Assembly: GCA_023422095.1 (NCBI GenBank)
Contig: JAEZSD010000079.1
Span: 1-23,540, forward strand
Direction of reading: 5' to 3'
Source: Bacillota bacterium
Lineage (GTDB): Bacteria; Bacillota_I; Bacilli_A; RFN20; CAG-826
Length of the DNA: 23,540 bases
Shown here: positions 15,000 through 23,354 of the stretch, one piece after another
How positions within the stretch are numbered: the stretch's first letter is position 1
Layout of the letters: every line of letters starts with the position of its first letter
Notes under the pieces: generated by a model
Told to the model about the DNA's origin: nothing
Database searches by the model: none
The model's input: the letters and a program-made list of their open reading frames with translations, nothing else
Program-made: the position numbers and the translations under genes

Positions 15000-16156
15000 T
15001 TATATGTCCTATATGTGGTAATTCAGATGAAAACACAATCGGAAAACGAAACGGCAAATATTATTGTCGCAAATGCATTTCTTTTCGCGGCTTGGAGGCG
15101 ACTTGCACAGAAAAAGAAGAAAAAGACGTTGTGTGGAATCTGAACTATGAACTTTCGGAAGACCAAGCGAGATTGTCCGAAGATCTACTACATAATTATC
15201 AGAAAAATATTAATACACTTGTATACGCAGTATGCGGATCAGGGAAAACCGAGATTACTATAAGAGTAATAGCTTATGCTCTCTCTCAAGGCAAAAAAGT
15301 TGGGTTTTCGGTACCGAGAAGAGATGTAATAATTGAACTTAGCGATCGTTTCAAAAATATTTTTAATCAAAATACAGTTGCCCTTGTCTATGGCGGAAAT
15401 TCAAAAATACTAACCGCAGATTTAATATGTTGCACAACCCATCAGCTTTTTCGTTATCCAAACTATTTTGATTTGTTGATAATTGACGAAATTGATGCTT
15501 TTCCATTCTATAACAATGAAGTTTTGAATGCCTTTTTTCATCGTTCGTTGAAAGGAAATTACATTTTGCTCTCCGCAACTCCCTCGGAAGAATTTATCAC
15601 TGATTTTAAAAAGAAAGGAGGATCTGTATTAGAACTTTTTTCCAGATTTCATCGCTATCCGTTGCCAGTTCCAGAAATAGTTATTTTACCAAAGGCGATT
15701 CAAGTATTTAAGTGTTATAGGTTAATTAAAGATTTTATAAAAAAAGGAAAATCAATTTTCGTCTTTGCTCCGACAATTAAGATTTGTGAAGAATTATTTG
15801 AAAGCTTAAGATTTTTTATTAGCGGTGGTAATTATGTTCATTCAAAAAGAAAAAACAGAGAAACAATTATTAAGGATTTTAAAGACAAAAAGATCAAGTA
15901 TTTAATAACCACGGCGGTCTTAGAAAGAGGAGTGACTGTTAAGGGCCTTCAAGTCATCGTTTTTCAAGCGAATCACGATGTATATTCTTCCTATTCATTG
16001 GTTCAAATTTCTGGTAGGGTGGGGCGTAAAAAAGAAGAACCGGAAGGAAAGGTAATTTTTTTAACAAATGAAAATAATGACGAAATTCAAAAATGTATTA
16101 GAACCATTGAAAGGGCAAATAAAAATTTGCAAAATCTGTTTAAAGCCCATACATAA
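14984..16156 (+). CDS. comFA: ComFA family DNA uptake helicase
   Basis: An ATP-dependent DEAD/DEAH translocase that helps pull single-stranded DNA into the cell during natural transformation. At 390 residues it is somewhat shorter than Bacillus ComFA. The N-terminal Cys4 zinc finger (Cys8, 11, 28, 31; CPIC...CRKC) is essential in the family. Walker A is CGSGKTE (84-90), Walker B DEID (168-171), motif III SATP (197-200) and motif VI QISGRVGR near 345. The start must be ATG 14984, since the zinc finger begins at residue 8 and the same-frame upstream sequence back to the rpiB TAG has no other ATG, GTG or TTG. That ATG has no SD and lies in a terminator loop. Its 3' end overlaps the comFC frame. 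Confidence 0.92.
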   Translation: MGAFSFICPICGNSDENTIGKRNGKYYCRKCISFRGLEATCTEKEEKDVVWNLNYELSEDQARLSEDLLHNYQKNINTLVYAVCGSGKTEITIRVIAYALSQGKKVGFSVPRRDVIIELSDRFKNIFNQNTVALVYGGNSKILTADLICCTTHQLFRYPNYFDLLIIDEIDAFPFYNNEVLNAFFHRSLKGNYILLSATPSEEFITDFKKKGGSVLELFSRFHRYPLPVPEIVILPKAIQVFKCYRLIKDFIKKGKSIFVFAPTIKICEELFESLRFFISGGNYVHSKRKNRETIIKDFKDKKIKYLITTAVLERGVTVKGLQVIVFQANHDVYSSYSLVQISGRVGRKKEEPEGKVIFLTNENNDEIQKCIRTIERANKNLQNLFKAHT

Positions 16157-16727
16157 TTGGAATTTGCATATATTCTTTAATAACAACTATTGTGTCTGCG
16201 AAAAATGTGAAGAAAAATTACGCTCCCTTTTTTTAAAATTCCGTATTGGCAATATTCAGGCTTTGTCCATATATAAATACGATGATGAAATTAGAACCCT
16301 CCTTTATCAGTTGAAGGGTTGCTATGATTTTGAACTCGCTGAGGTATTTCTTTATCGTTTTAAACACGAACTTCACTACTTGTTTCATGATTACTATCTA
16401 GTTCCAGCCCCTTCTTCAAAATTAGATGATACAGAAAGAGAATTCAATCATGTAAAAGCAATATTCCAATGTCTAAATTTACCCATTCTTTCCATAGTCG
16501 ATAAGGCTTTTGATTACAAACAAACCGAGCGAAGCGCGAAAGAAAGAAGAGGAGCGACAAAAAGTCTTAAACTAAATAATAAACATAGTTTGTATGGTAA
16601 AAAAATACTAATTATTGATGATGTTTATACAACTGGAGCAACTGTTCTTGGAATGATTAAGCTAATAAAAACGTTGAAACCAAAGAAAATTAAGGTTTTG
16701 GTTATGAGTAAAACGTACTTAAAATGA
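16068..16727 (+). CDS. comFC: ComFC family phosphoribosyltransferase-like competence protein
   Basis: ComFC partners ComFA in DNA uptake; it has a zinc finger and a phosphoribosyltransferase fold. From the first ATG the frame has 219 residues: a Cys cluster CKIC (21-24) and YCVCEKC (41-47), a central segment with PAPSSKLDDTEREFNHV (113-129), and the PRPP loop ILIIDDVYTTGATV (180-193). The start is uncertain. ATG 16068 and ATG 16077 lie deep in comFA without a spaced SD and would add about 18 residues before the zinc finger that ComFC proteins normally lack. A TTG at 16107, or an ATT at 16125 placed 9 bases after AAAGGG (16110-16115), would give a family-like N-terminus. The end coordinate is firm. 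Confidence 0.9.
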   Translation: MKIMTKFKNVLEPLKGQIKICKICLKPIHNWNLHIFFNNNYCVCEKCEEKLRSLFLKFRIGNIQALSIYKYDDEIRTLLYQLKGCYDFELAEVFLYRFKHELHYLFHDYYLVPAPSSKLDDTEREFNHVKAIFQCLNLPILSIVDKAFDYKQTERSAKERRGATKSLKLNNKHSLYGKKILIIDDVYTTGATVLGMIKLIKTLKPKKIKVLVMSKTYLK

Positions 16728-16742
16728 CCTTTTTGATTTACC

Positions 16743-16770
16743 CTAATCTATATAATAGTATTAGACTAAT
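16743..16770 (+). promoter_or_regulatory. secA promoter -10 with CTAAT/ATTAG repeats
   Basis: A perfect TATAAT lies at 16751-16756, predicting a start near 16763 and a leader of about 94 bases before secA. The -35 region is poor. Three half-sites surround the box: CTAAT (16743-16747), ATTAG (16760-16764) and CTAAT (16766-16770), forming two inverted pairs, one bracketing the -10 and one just downstream of it, as an operator might. Confidence 0.5.
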
Positions 16771-16800
16771 GTGGATTTGAATGATAAGATAGGAAGGCAA

Positions 16801-16854
16801 ATGCGCAAACATTTATGTATTAGAAAGGCACAAGTTATTGTGTTGGTGAAGTAA
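16801..16854 (+). CDS. 17-codon leader ORF upstream of secA
   Basis: ATG 16801 has AGGAAGG (16791-16797) at good spacing, a stronger SD than that of secA. It encodes MRKHLCIRKAQVIVLVK and stops at TAA 16852-16854, two bases before the secA ATG at 16857. The secA SD (GGTGA, 16845-16849) lies inside the last codons, so translation of the two is probably coupled. A CACAA-GTTA-TTGTG hairpin (16830-16843) lies within the uORF just before that SD. The peptide is too short to span the ribosome tunnel fully, so a SecM-like sensing peptide is unlikely, though a coupling or attenuating role is possible. It is predicted from sequence only. Confidence 0.45.
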   Translation: MRKHLCIRKAQVIVLVK

Positions 16855-16856
16855 TT

Positions 16857-19280
16857 ATGGGTTTTTTCGATAGAAGAAGACTAAAACAATATGAGAAAGA
16901 AGCTGGTAAGGTACTATCTTATGAAAAAGAGATGTCGTCTATTAGTGATGAACAACTCAGAGCCAAAACGATTTATTTCAAAGATTTACTAGCCAAAGGC
17001 AAAACATTAGATGACATCAAATTTGAAGCTTTTGCCGTTGCTCGTGAAGCAGCAAAAAGAACATTAGGGGAGTTTCCATATAAAGTTCAAATTATTGGCG
17101 CCCTAGTTTTACATGCCGGAGATGTCGCTGAAATGAAAACTGGTGAAGGAAAAACTTTAACTGCCACAATGGCTGTGTACTTGAACGCATTAACAGGTAA
17201 AGGTGCCCACGTTGTTACTGTAAACGAATATTTGTCAAAACGTGACGCTGAGTGGATGGGACAAATCTATAGATTTTTGGGTTTGACCGTTGGAGTGAAC
17301 CTTCGAGAAAAAACAACTTCTGAAAAAAGAGAAGCACATTTGTGCGATATCACTTATACAACGAATTCGGAACTAGGATTTGATTATCTTAGGGATAACA
17401 TGGCCGTCGATATGGAACATCGAGTCTTAAGAGGGCTTCATTATTGTATCGTTGATGAAGCTGACTCAATTCTAATTGATGAATCAAGGACTCCTCTCAT
17501 TATTTCTGGTGGAGCAAAAACCTCAGCATCTCAATATACTGTCGCTGATCGTTTCTGTAAGGCCCTGAGAAAAGGAACCGATTTCGTCATTGATGTCAAA
17601 GAAAAAACTGTCAATCTTACTGATGATGGAAACAAAAAAGCCGAAAAAATGTTTGGAATCAAAAATCTATACGACCCAGAGTTCGCTGATTTAGTTCATA
17701 GAATACATAATGCCTTGAAAGCCAATTATATTATGATTCGGGATGTCGATTATTTAGTTGATGGTGAAGGACAAATTCAAATTATTGACCAATTTACCGG
17801 TCGTGTTTTACCTGGTCGCGAATGGTCTGATGGTTTGCACCAAGCTGTTCAAGCAAAAGAAAATGTCACAATTAAACAAGAAACCGTTACGATGGCCACA
17901 ATTACCTACCAGAATTTCTTCCGCTTATTCAAAAAAATGTCTGGTATGACCGGTACTGCAAAAACCGAAGAGGAAGAATTTAGAAAAATTTACAATATGC
18001 GAGTTGTTTGTATACCAACAAACAAGCCAATCATGCGCATTGATGCCCTAGATTATGTTTATGCTCATAAGGGACCAAAACTTCAAGCTTTAATTAAAGA
18101 AGTGAAGGAAAGACATGAAAAAGGTCAGCCAATTCTTGTTGGCACCGTTTCAGTTGAGTCGTCTGAAGAAATATCTGCTCTATTAACTGCAGCTGGTTTG
18201 CCTCATGAAATGTTAAATGCTAAAAATAATGCTAGAGAAGCTGAAATCATCGCTCACTCTGGTGAAAAAGGTCATATTACACTGGCCACTAACATGGCGG
18301 GTCGTGGAACCGATATTAAAATTAATGATGAAGTAAGAGCCCTTGGCGGTTTGTGCGTTTTTGGAACTGAAAGACACGAATCAAGACGAATTGATAATCA
18401 GTTAAGAGGACGTGGTGGACGTCAAGGAGATCCTGGATTCTCTCGTTTCTATGTTTCTTTTGATGATACTTTATTAATTCGTTTCGCTGCCGATAAGTAT
18501 CGCGATTGGATACAAAAACAATTTGGTGACGAAGCTCTTGAAATGAAGATGGTTAGTAACATGATTACTGGAGCGCAAAAAAAGATTGAAGGTATGAACT
18601 TCGACATTCGCAAAAACTTGTTGGATTACGATGATGTTCTCGCAAAACAAAGACAAATTGTCTATGACAAGAGAGATCGCATTATTGAAGGCAGAGATAT
18701 TAAAGACATTGTTAATGAAGTTTTTACCACAACAGGAAATTTCTTAGCTAATAAGGCAATTCCGCTTGGAACTCGTGAACAATTAGTTTCTGGAGAATTG
18801 CTTATTAAGCAAGTTGAACCGAGATTTTTACCAAGCGGTTCGATTAAGAAAAATCTATATGATGAGTCTCCTGTCGAGGATTGTGGACCCGATTTAGGTG
18901 ATGTGCTCCATGATCGCTATGATGAACGTAAAAAAGAGTGGACCCCAGAGGTTGGCGAAAGGCTTGAAAGAGCCATCATTTTACATACAATCGACCAAAA
19001 CTGGACTAAACACATTGATGCGATGTCAAGACTAAGAGAAGGTATTCACCTTCGCAGCTACGCTAACGTTAATCCTTTGCAAGATTATGTTAACGAAGGG
19101 TATCGAATGTTTAAAGAAACATTGGAAATCGCCTCAGTTGATGCTGTTTTGAATCTTTTAAACGTCAAAGTTGAACCAAAAGACAAAGAAGAAAAGCCTT
19201 CTAATGTAGTCGATGTTCAACAACCGGTCGTTAGTAATCCTAAACAAACTGATAATGCCAATACTGGAGAAGACAAATAA
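16857..19280 (+). CDS. secA: preprotein translocase ATPase SecA
   Basis: Motor of the Sec pathway: ATP hydrolysis drives unfolded proteins through SecYEG. It has 807 residues, shorter than Bacillus (about 840) and E. coli (901). NBD1 has Walker A GEGKT (96-100) in AEMKTGEGKTLTA and the DEAD box VDEADSILIDESRTPLI (from 199). The preprotein cross-linking domain, NBD2 with TNMAGRGTDIKI and RQGDPGFSRFYVSFDD, and the helical wing/scaffold follow (QNWTKHIDAMSRLREGIHLRSYA). The C-terminal linker ends without the Cys-rich metal-binding tail (CxCxSGKKYKxCHG) used for SecB or ribosome contacts. The stop TAA is directly followed by the prfB ATG. Secretion partner secG lies at the end of the window. Confidence 0.97.
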   Translation: MGFFDRRRLKQYEKEAGKVLSYEKEMSSISDEQLRAKTIYFKDLLAKGKTLDDIKFEAFAVAREAAKRTLGEFPYKVQIIGALVLHAGDVAEMKTGEGKTLTATMAVYLNALTGKGAHVVTVNEYLSKRDAEWMGQIYRFLGLTVGVNLREKTTSEKREAHLCDITYTTNSELGFDYLRDNMAVDMEHRVLRGLHYCIVDEADSILIDESRTPLIISGGAKTSASQYTVADRFCKALRKGTDFVIDVKEKTVNLTDDGNKKAEKMFGIKNLYDPEFADLVHRIHNALKANYIMIRDVDYLVDGEGQIQIIDQFTGRVLPGREWSDGLHQAVQAKENVTIKQETVTMATITYQNFFRLFKKMSGMTGTAKTEEEEFRKIYNMRVVCIPTNKPIMRIDALDYVYAHKGPKLQALIKEVKERHEKGQPILVGTVSVESSEEISALLTAAGLPHEMLNAKNNAREAEIIAHSGEKGHITLATNMAGRGTDIKINDEVRALGGLCVFGTERHESRRIDNQLRGRGGRQGDPGFSRFYVSFDDTLLIRFAADKYRDWIQKQFGDEALEMKMVSNMITGAQKKIEGMNFDIRKNLLDYDDVLAKQRQIVYDKRDRIIEGRDIKDIVNEVFTTTGNFLANKAIPLGTREQLVSGELLIKQVEPRFLPSGSIKKNLYDESPVEDCGPDLGDVLHDRYDERKKEWTPEVGERLERAIILHTIDQNWTKHIDAMSRLREGIHLRSYANVNPLQDYVNEGYRMFKETLEIASVDAVLNLLNVKVEPKDKEEKPSNVVDVQQPVVSNPKQTDNANTGEDK

Positions 19281-20403
19281 ATGAAAGACATCGTTGCATT
19301 GAAACAACAACTTTGTGCTGTTGGTGATAGAATTCGCCAACTCGGGTCTTCCCTTTGACTTCGGTAAGTTAGATTTAGAAGTTGACCAATTAACAGAGAA
19401 GAGCAATCAGCCTGATTTTTGGAATAATTCAAGCAATGCTCTTGAAATCATTTCTCGATTAAAATATTGCAAAGATTTGGTTGGAAAATATCGCCAATTA
19501 TCAAAAATAACTCTTGATATTCAAGAACTCCTTTCATTAGGCGACGAATCATTTTTCGATGAAATTGAAAAGCAATTAAACTTACTTTCAAAGGATGCTA
19601 AGGAATTTGAATTGCAGATTCTTTTTCGAGGAGAGTTTGATAACTTAAACGCCATTGTTGAAATACACCCTGGCGCTGGCGGAACTGAAGCACAAGATTG
19701 GGCGGATATGCTTTATCGAATGTATCTTTGTTTTGCCGGCATTAAAGACCTCAAAGTAGCTCAAATTTACAATGAACCTGGTGAAGAAGCTGGAATAAAA
19801 TCAGTGACATTCAAGATCAGCGGGCCACACGCCTATGGCTTATTAAAAAGCGAAAAAGGGGTTCATCGTTTGGTGCGCATCTCGCCCTTTGACTCCAATA
19901 AGAGAAGGCATACTTCGTTTGCCTCAGTCAATGTTGTTCCAGAATTTAAAAACGACAATATTGATATTCAAATCAATGACGCCGACTTAAAAGTAGATAC
20001 CTATCGAAGCGGTGGAGCGGGGGGACAAAATGTCAACAAAGTTGAAACCGCAGTCCGCATAACGCACTTACCCACTGGAATCGTAGTATCATGTCAAATG
20101 GAGAGAAGTCAGCTGTCCAATCGAGAAGTTGCTATGCAAATGCTCAAAGGAAAATTGTACTTACTTGAATTAGAAAAACGAAATAATGCCCTCAAAGGCA
20201 TCATCGGAGAAAAGAAAAACATCGAATGGGGCAGTCAAATTAGATCATATGTCTTCTGTCCCTACACATTAGTAAAAGATAATCGAACTGATTATGAAGA
20301 AACTAATGTTGGTGCAGTTATGGATGGATACATTGAAGGATTCATCTATGCCTATTTACAAAAGGAGGCGAAAGAAAATGAACAAATTAATATCAAAAAT
20401 TAA
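19281..20403 (+). CDS. prfB: peptide chain release factor 2, expressed by +1 frameshift
   Basis: RF2 reads UAA and UGA. The gene starts at ATG 19281, right after the secA stop (GGAG lies about 10 bases upstream), and encodes MKDIVALKQQLCAVGDRIRQLGSSL before an in-frame TGA at 19356-19358. A +1 shift at CTT-TGA-C continues with DFGKLDLEVDQL. The whole protein has 373 residues. It carries the RF2 tripeptide SPF (201-203, RISPFDSNKRRHTSF) and GGQ (247-249). A GTG at 19315 opens the second frame without shifting, but it lacks an SD and would remove the conserved N-terminal helix. The presence of RF2 and this site shows that UGA is a stop codon in the organism. Its end overlaps the YitT-like gene by 26 bases. 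Confidence 0.96.
19344..19359 (+). promoter_or_regulatory. RF2 programmed +1 frameshift site with non-canonical spacing
   Basis: The sequence reads GGG TCT TCC CTT TGA C. CTT-TGA-C is the universal RF2 slip site. The upstream SD-like element is reduced to CGGG and lies one codon further away than in E. coli (AGGGGG TAT CTT TGA C), where a 3-base gap to CTT is critical. Low RF2 makes the ribosome pause at TGA and slip, so RF2 regulates itself. Confidence 0.9.
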
Positions 20404-21346
20404 TCTTAAAAATTATGCTCTGCAGATTTTTGTTGTCGTAATCGGCTCGTTTTTGTTAGCTTTTGGAAACGTTGTTTTCCTTAGCCCTGCAATGATTAAC
20501 GCTGGTGGATTAAATGGAATATCAATCATCCTTCAGTCATTCTTTAAAGATAGTGACAAGGCTCTTGTCTACAACATTACGACTACTTCTCTTTCGATTA
20601 TTTTATGGGTTATAGGATTAATCTTTATTGGCAAAGATTTTGCTATTAAAACACTCCTATCAACTATTATGGTTCCTCTTGCCACAGCGCTTCTCTCTTT
20701 CGTACCTTATGTCAGCGATTGGTGCAAATCAATCTCGACCGCAATTCTCCCTAACACGCAAGATATTGGGGCCGTTTTACTCGCTGCCATTACTGGTGGC
20801 GTCATTGTTGGAGCGGGTGTATCTATTACTTTTATAGGCGGAGGAAGTTCCGGTGGTGTCGATGTTATAAACTTCGTCATGAACAAGTACTTGAACATTA
20901 AACAATCCGTTGGAAGTTTTTTAATCGATGGAACAATTATTCTTGTTGGTTTGATTATTTTACTTCCTCAAGATTCAACGTTCCTTGTTCAATGCCTTTG
21001 TGGGATTCTCTCCGCATTTATTACTGCAATATTAATTGAGTATGTCTATATCGGTGCTCAAACCAGTTACAAGGTTGAAATCATCTCCTCTAAGTGGCAA
21101 GAAATTAGTACCTATGTGCAAGATGTGCTCGGAAGAGGCGCTACTATTATTCGCGCTCAAGGCGGGTACAAAGGCGAAGAAAGAGTCATTTTGAGCGTTG
21201 TTTTTGATAAGAGCCAATATATAAGAATTCGCGATTTTATCGTTAAAACTGACCCAAATGCCTTCATCACATTTACTCAAACCAATGCCGTTTATGGCGA
21301 GGGTTTTAAGAAAATGTTTTCAAAGAAAAAGAAGGAAAAGAAATAA
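20378..21346 (+). CDS. YitT family membrane protein (DUF161 + DUF2179)
   Basis: Integral membrane protein of the YitT/YpjC/YvjA family, whose function is not established. The 322 residues begin with a short basic N-terminus, followed by about five or six membrane spans: IFVVVIGSFLLAFGNVVFL, then spans near 70-110, the Gly-rich ITGGVIVGAGVSITFIGGGSSGG (about 133-155) typical of the family, and 180-225. The cytoplasmic DUF2179 domain ends DPNAFITFTQTNAVYGEGF, the family's signature end, and a Lys-rich tail. A frame 28 codons longer starts inside prfB, but AAAGGAGG (20361-20368), 9 bases before ATG 20378, fixes the start. Bacillus also has a family member (yvjA) between the secA-prfB region and uvrB, so the position may be ancestral. 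Confidence 0.92.
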   Translation: MNKLISKINLKNYALQIFVVVIGSFLLAFGNVVFLSPAMINAGGLNGISIILQSFFKDSDKALVYNITTTSLSIILWVIGLIFIGKDFAIKTLLSTIMVPLATALLSFVPYVSDWCKSISTAILPNTQDIGAVLLAAITGGVIVGAGVSITFIGGGSSGGVDVINFVMNKYLNIKQSVGSFLIDGTIILVGLIILLPQDSTFLVQCLCGILSAFITAILIEYVYIGAQTSYKVEIISSKWQEISTYVQDVLGRGATIIRAQGGYKGEERVILSVVFDKSQYIRIRDFIVKTDPNAFITFTQTNAVYGEGFKKMFSKKKKEKK

Positions 21347-21363
21347 CATAAGTGGAGGAATGA

Positions 21364-23346
21364 ATGGACCAACAACACAAATTTGAACTAGTATCATCAT
21401 TCAAACCAACCGGAGACCAACCCCAAGCAATTCTAAAGCTTGTCGATGGTATTTCAAATAATCGGAAGTTTCAAGTTCTTCTTGGCGCTACTGGAACGGG
21501 AAAGACTTTTACGATGGCTAATATTATTCAACAGGTTCAACGTCCTGCTCTTGTTTTGGTTCATAATAAAACCCTTGCTGGACAGCTTTATTCCGAATTC
21601 CAAGATCTATTTCCCCATAATCGTGTGGAATACTTCGTTTCAAATTTTGATTTCTACCAACCCGAAGCATACATTCCAAAATCAGATACTTATATTGATA
21701 AAAGTGCGGTCATGAATGAAGAAATTGAAATGCTAAGAACATCTGCAATAAACTCCATTATTGAGCGACGCGACACTATTATCATTGCTTCGGTGGCCTC
21801 TATTTATGGTCTAACAGACCCCGATGAATATAAAAACCTAGTCTTCAATATTCGAGTTGGTGAAACGATAAATCGGTCTGATTTTTTTAAGAAATTAGTT
21901 GATGCTCAATACAAGAGAAACAATTTAGACGCCGCCCCAGGGACTTTCCGTGTTCGTGGAGATATTATTGAAGTAATACCCGCAAACTCCGAAAATAACC
22001 ATGTCATTAGAATCGATACTTTTGGAGATGAAGTTGAAAAGATTATGCTCGTTGATTTGCTGACTGGCGAGATAAAAAATAATTACCATACATATCCTAT
22101 ATTCCCTGCATATGACCATGCTTCAACAAGAAAGAGAATTAAGGAAGCTTGTGAAACCATTAAAGTCGAGTTAGCTGAACGTTTGAAGTTTTTTAAAGAA
22201 AGCGGAAAATTATTAGAAGCAGAACGACTCGAAAATCGTACCAACCAGGATATGGAAAGCATGCAAGAATTCGGCATGTGCCCTGGTATTGAAAACTATT
22301 CCCGTCATATTGACAAAAGAAAACCTGGAGAAAGACCATTCTGTCTTTTAGATTATTTTCCCGACGACTTTTTACTTTTCATTGACGAATCACACGTCAC
22401 TTTTCCCCAATTACATGGAATGTACAACGGAGATTTAGCAAGGAAGACTAATTTAGTTGAATATGGTTTTCGTTTACCATCAGCTTTAGATAACCGACCA
22501 CTTAAATTTGAAGAATTTGAAAAAATGATGCCGACCGTCATCTGCACAAGCGCGACTCCCGGAGATTATGAAAAGAATAAATCTGATGGACCAATTATTG
22601 AGCAAATTATTCGTCCAACTGGTTTGCTTGATCCACGGGTTGAAGTGAGAAAAACAATTGGGCAAATTGACGATCTTTTATCTGAAATCAATCAAAGAGT
22701 TAAGCACAATGAGCGCACTATGATTGTTACTCTAACTATTCGCATGGCGGAAGATTTAACCTCATATCTTAAAGAGAGAGGCATCAAAGTCGTGTACCTT
22801 CATCATGAAACTAAAACACTCGAAAGAAGTGAAATTATCTATCAACTTAGAAAAGGTAAATACGACGTTCTTGTCGGCATTAACTTGCTGAGAGAAGGAC
22901 TTGATATACCTGAAGTATCACTCGTTACAATTTTGGATGCAGATAAAGAAGGCTTTTTGAGAAGCTCGCGCTCGCTGATACAAATTATTGGCCGGGCAGC
23001 GAGAAATCAAAACGGACTGGTTGTGATGTATGCTGACAAGATGACTGATTCAATGCGAATTGCTATCGATGAAACGAATCGTCGTAGAAAAATTCAAATT
23101 GATTTCAATGAAGAAAACGGAATCGTTCCTCGAACAATAATTAAAGAAATTCGTTTGCCAATTCATAATACTGAGAGCGAAATTGATGAAATGATCAAGC
23201 TTACAAAACATGGCTCGAGAACTGAAATTAACAAACGAATTAAAGAATTAGAGAAGCAAATGAAACAAGCCGCCCAAGAATTTGATTTTGAAAGAGCCGC
23301 TGAATTACGAGATATCATTCTAGAAATGAAAACGAACGTTCAATAA
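21364..23346 (+). CDS. uvrB: excinuclease ABC subunit B
   Basis: Damage-verification helicase-like subunit of nucleotide excision repair; it receives DNA from UvrA and recruits UvrC. At 660 residues it has normal length. Features in order: N-terminal FKPTGDQPQAI, Walker A GATGTGKT (41-48), the beta-hairpin FYQPEAYIPKSDTYIDKSA (97-115) that inserts between the DNA strands, the DESHVTFPQLHGMYNGD Walker B region (from about 341), SATPGDYE, LREGLDIPEVSLV, QIIGRAARN, and the C-terminal UVR motif (about 625-655, KELEKQMKQAAQEFDFERAA) that binds UvrC. The SD GGAGG is at 21354-21358. No uvrA follows, unlike Bacillus; instead secG begins with its own promoter. Confidence 0.98.
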   Translation: MDQQHKFELVSSFKPTGDQPQAILKLVDGISNNRKFQVLLGATGTGKTFTMANIIQQVQRPALVLVHNKTLAGQLYSEFQDLFPHNRVEYFVSNFDFYQPEAYIPKSDTYIDKSAVMNEEIEMLRTSAINSIIERRDTIIIASVASIYGLTDPDEYKNLVFNIRVGETINRSDFFKKLVDAQYKRNNLDAAPGTFRVRGDIIEVIPANSENNHVIRIDTFGDEVEKIMLVDLLTGEIKNNYHTYPIFPAYDHASTRKRIKEACETIKVELAERLKFFKESGKLLEAERLENRTNQDMESMQEFGMCPGIENYSRHIDKRKPGERPFCLLDYFPDDFLLFIDESHVTFPQLHGMYNGDLARKTNLVEYGFRLPSALDNRPLKFEEFEKMMPTVICTSATPGDYEKNKSDGPIIEQIIRPTGLLDPRVEVRKTIGQIDDLLSEINQRVKHNERTMIVTLTIRMAEDLTSYLKERGIKVVYLHHETKTLERSEIIYQLRKGKYDVLVGINLLREGLDIPEVSLVTILDADKEGFLRSSRSLIQIIGRAARNQNGLVVMYADKMTDSMRIAIDETNRRRKIQIDFNEENGIVPRTIIKEIRLPIHNTESEIDEMIKLTKHGSRTEINKRIKELEKQMKQAAQEFDFERAAELRDIILEMKTNVQ

Positions 23347-23354
23347 TGTTTTGT

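Noticed and set aside
16801..16854. SecM-type arrest peptide upstream of secA
   Set aside because: At 17 residues with no signal sequence and no known arrest motif, it is too short for classical secretion monitoring; it is kept only as a coupled uORF.
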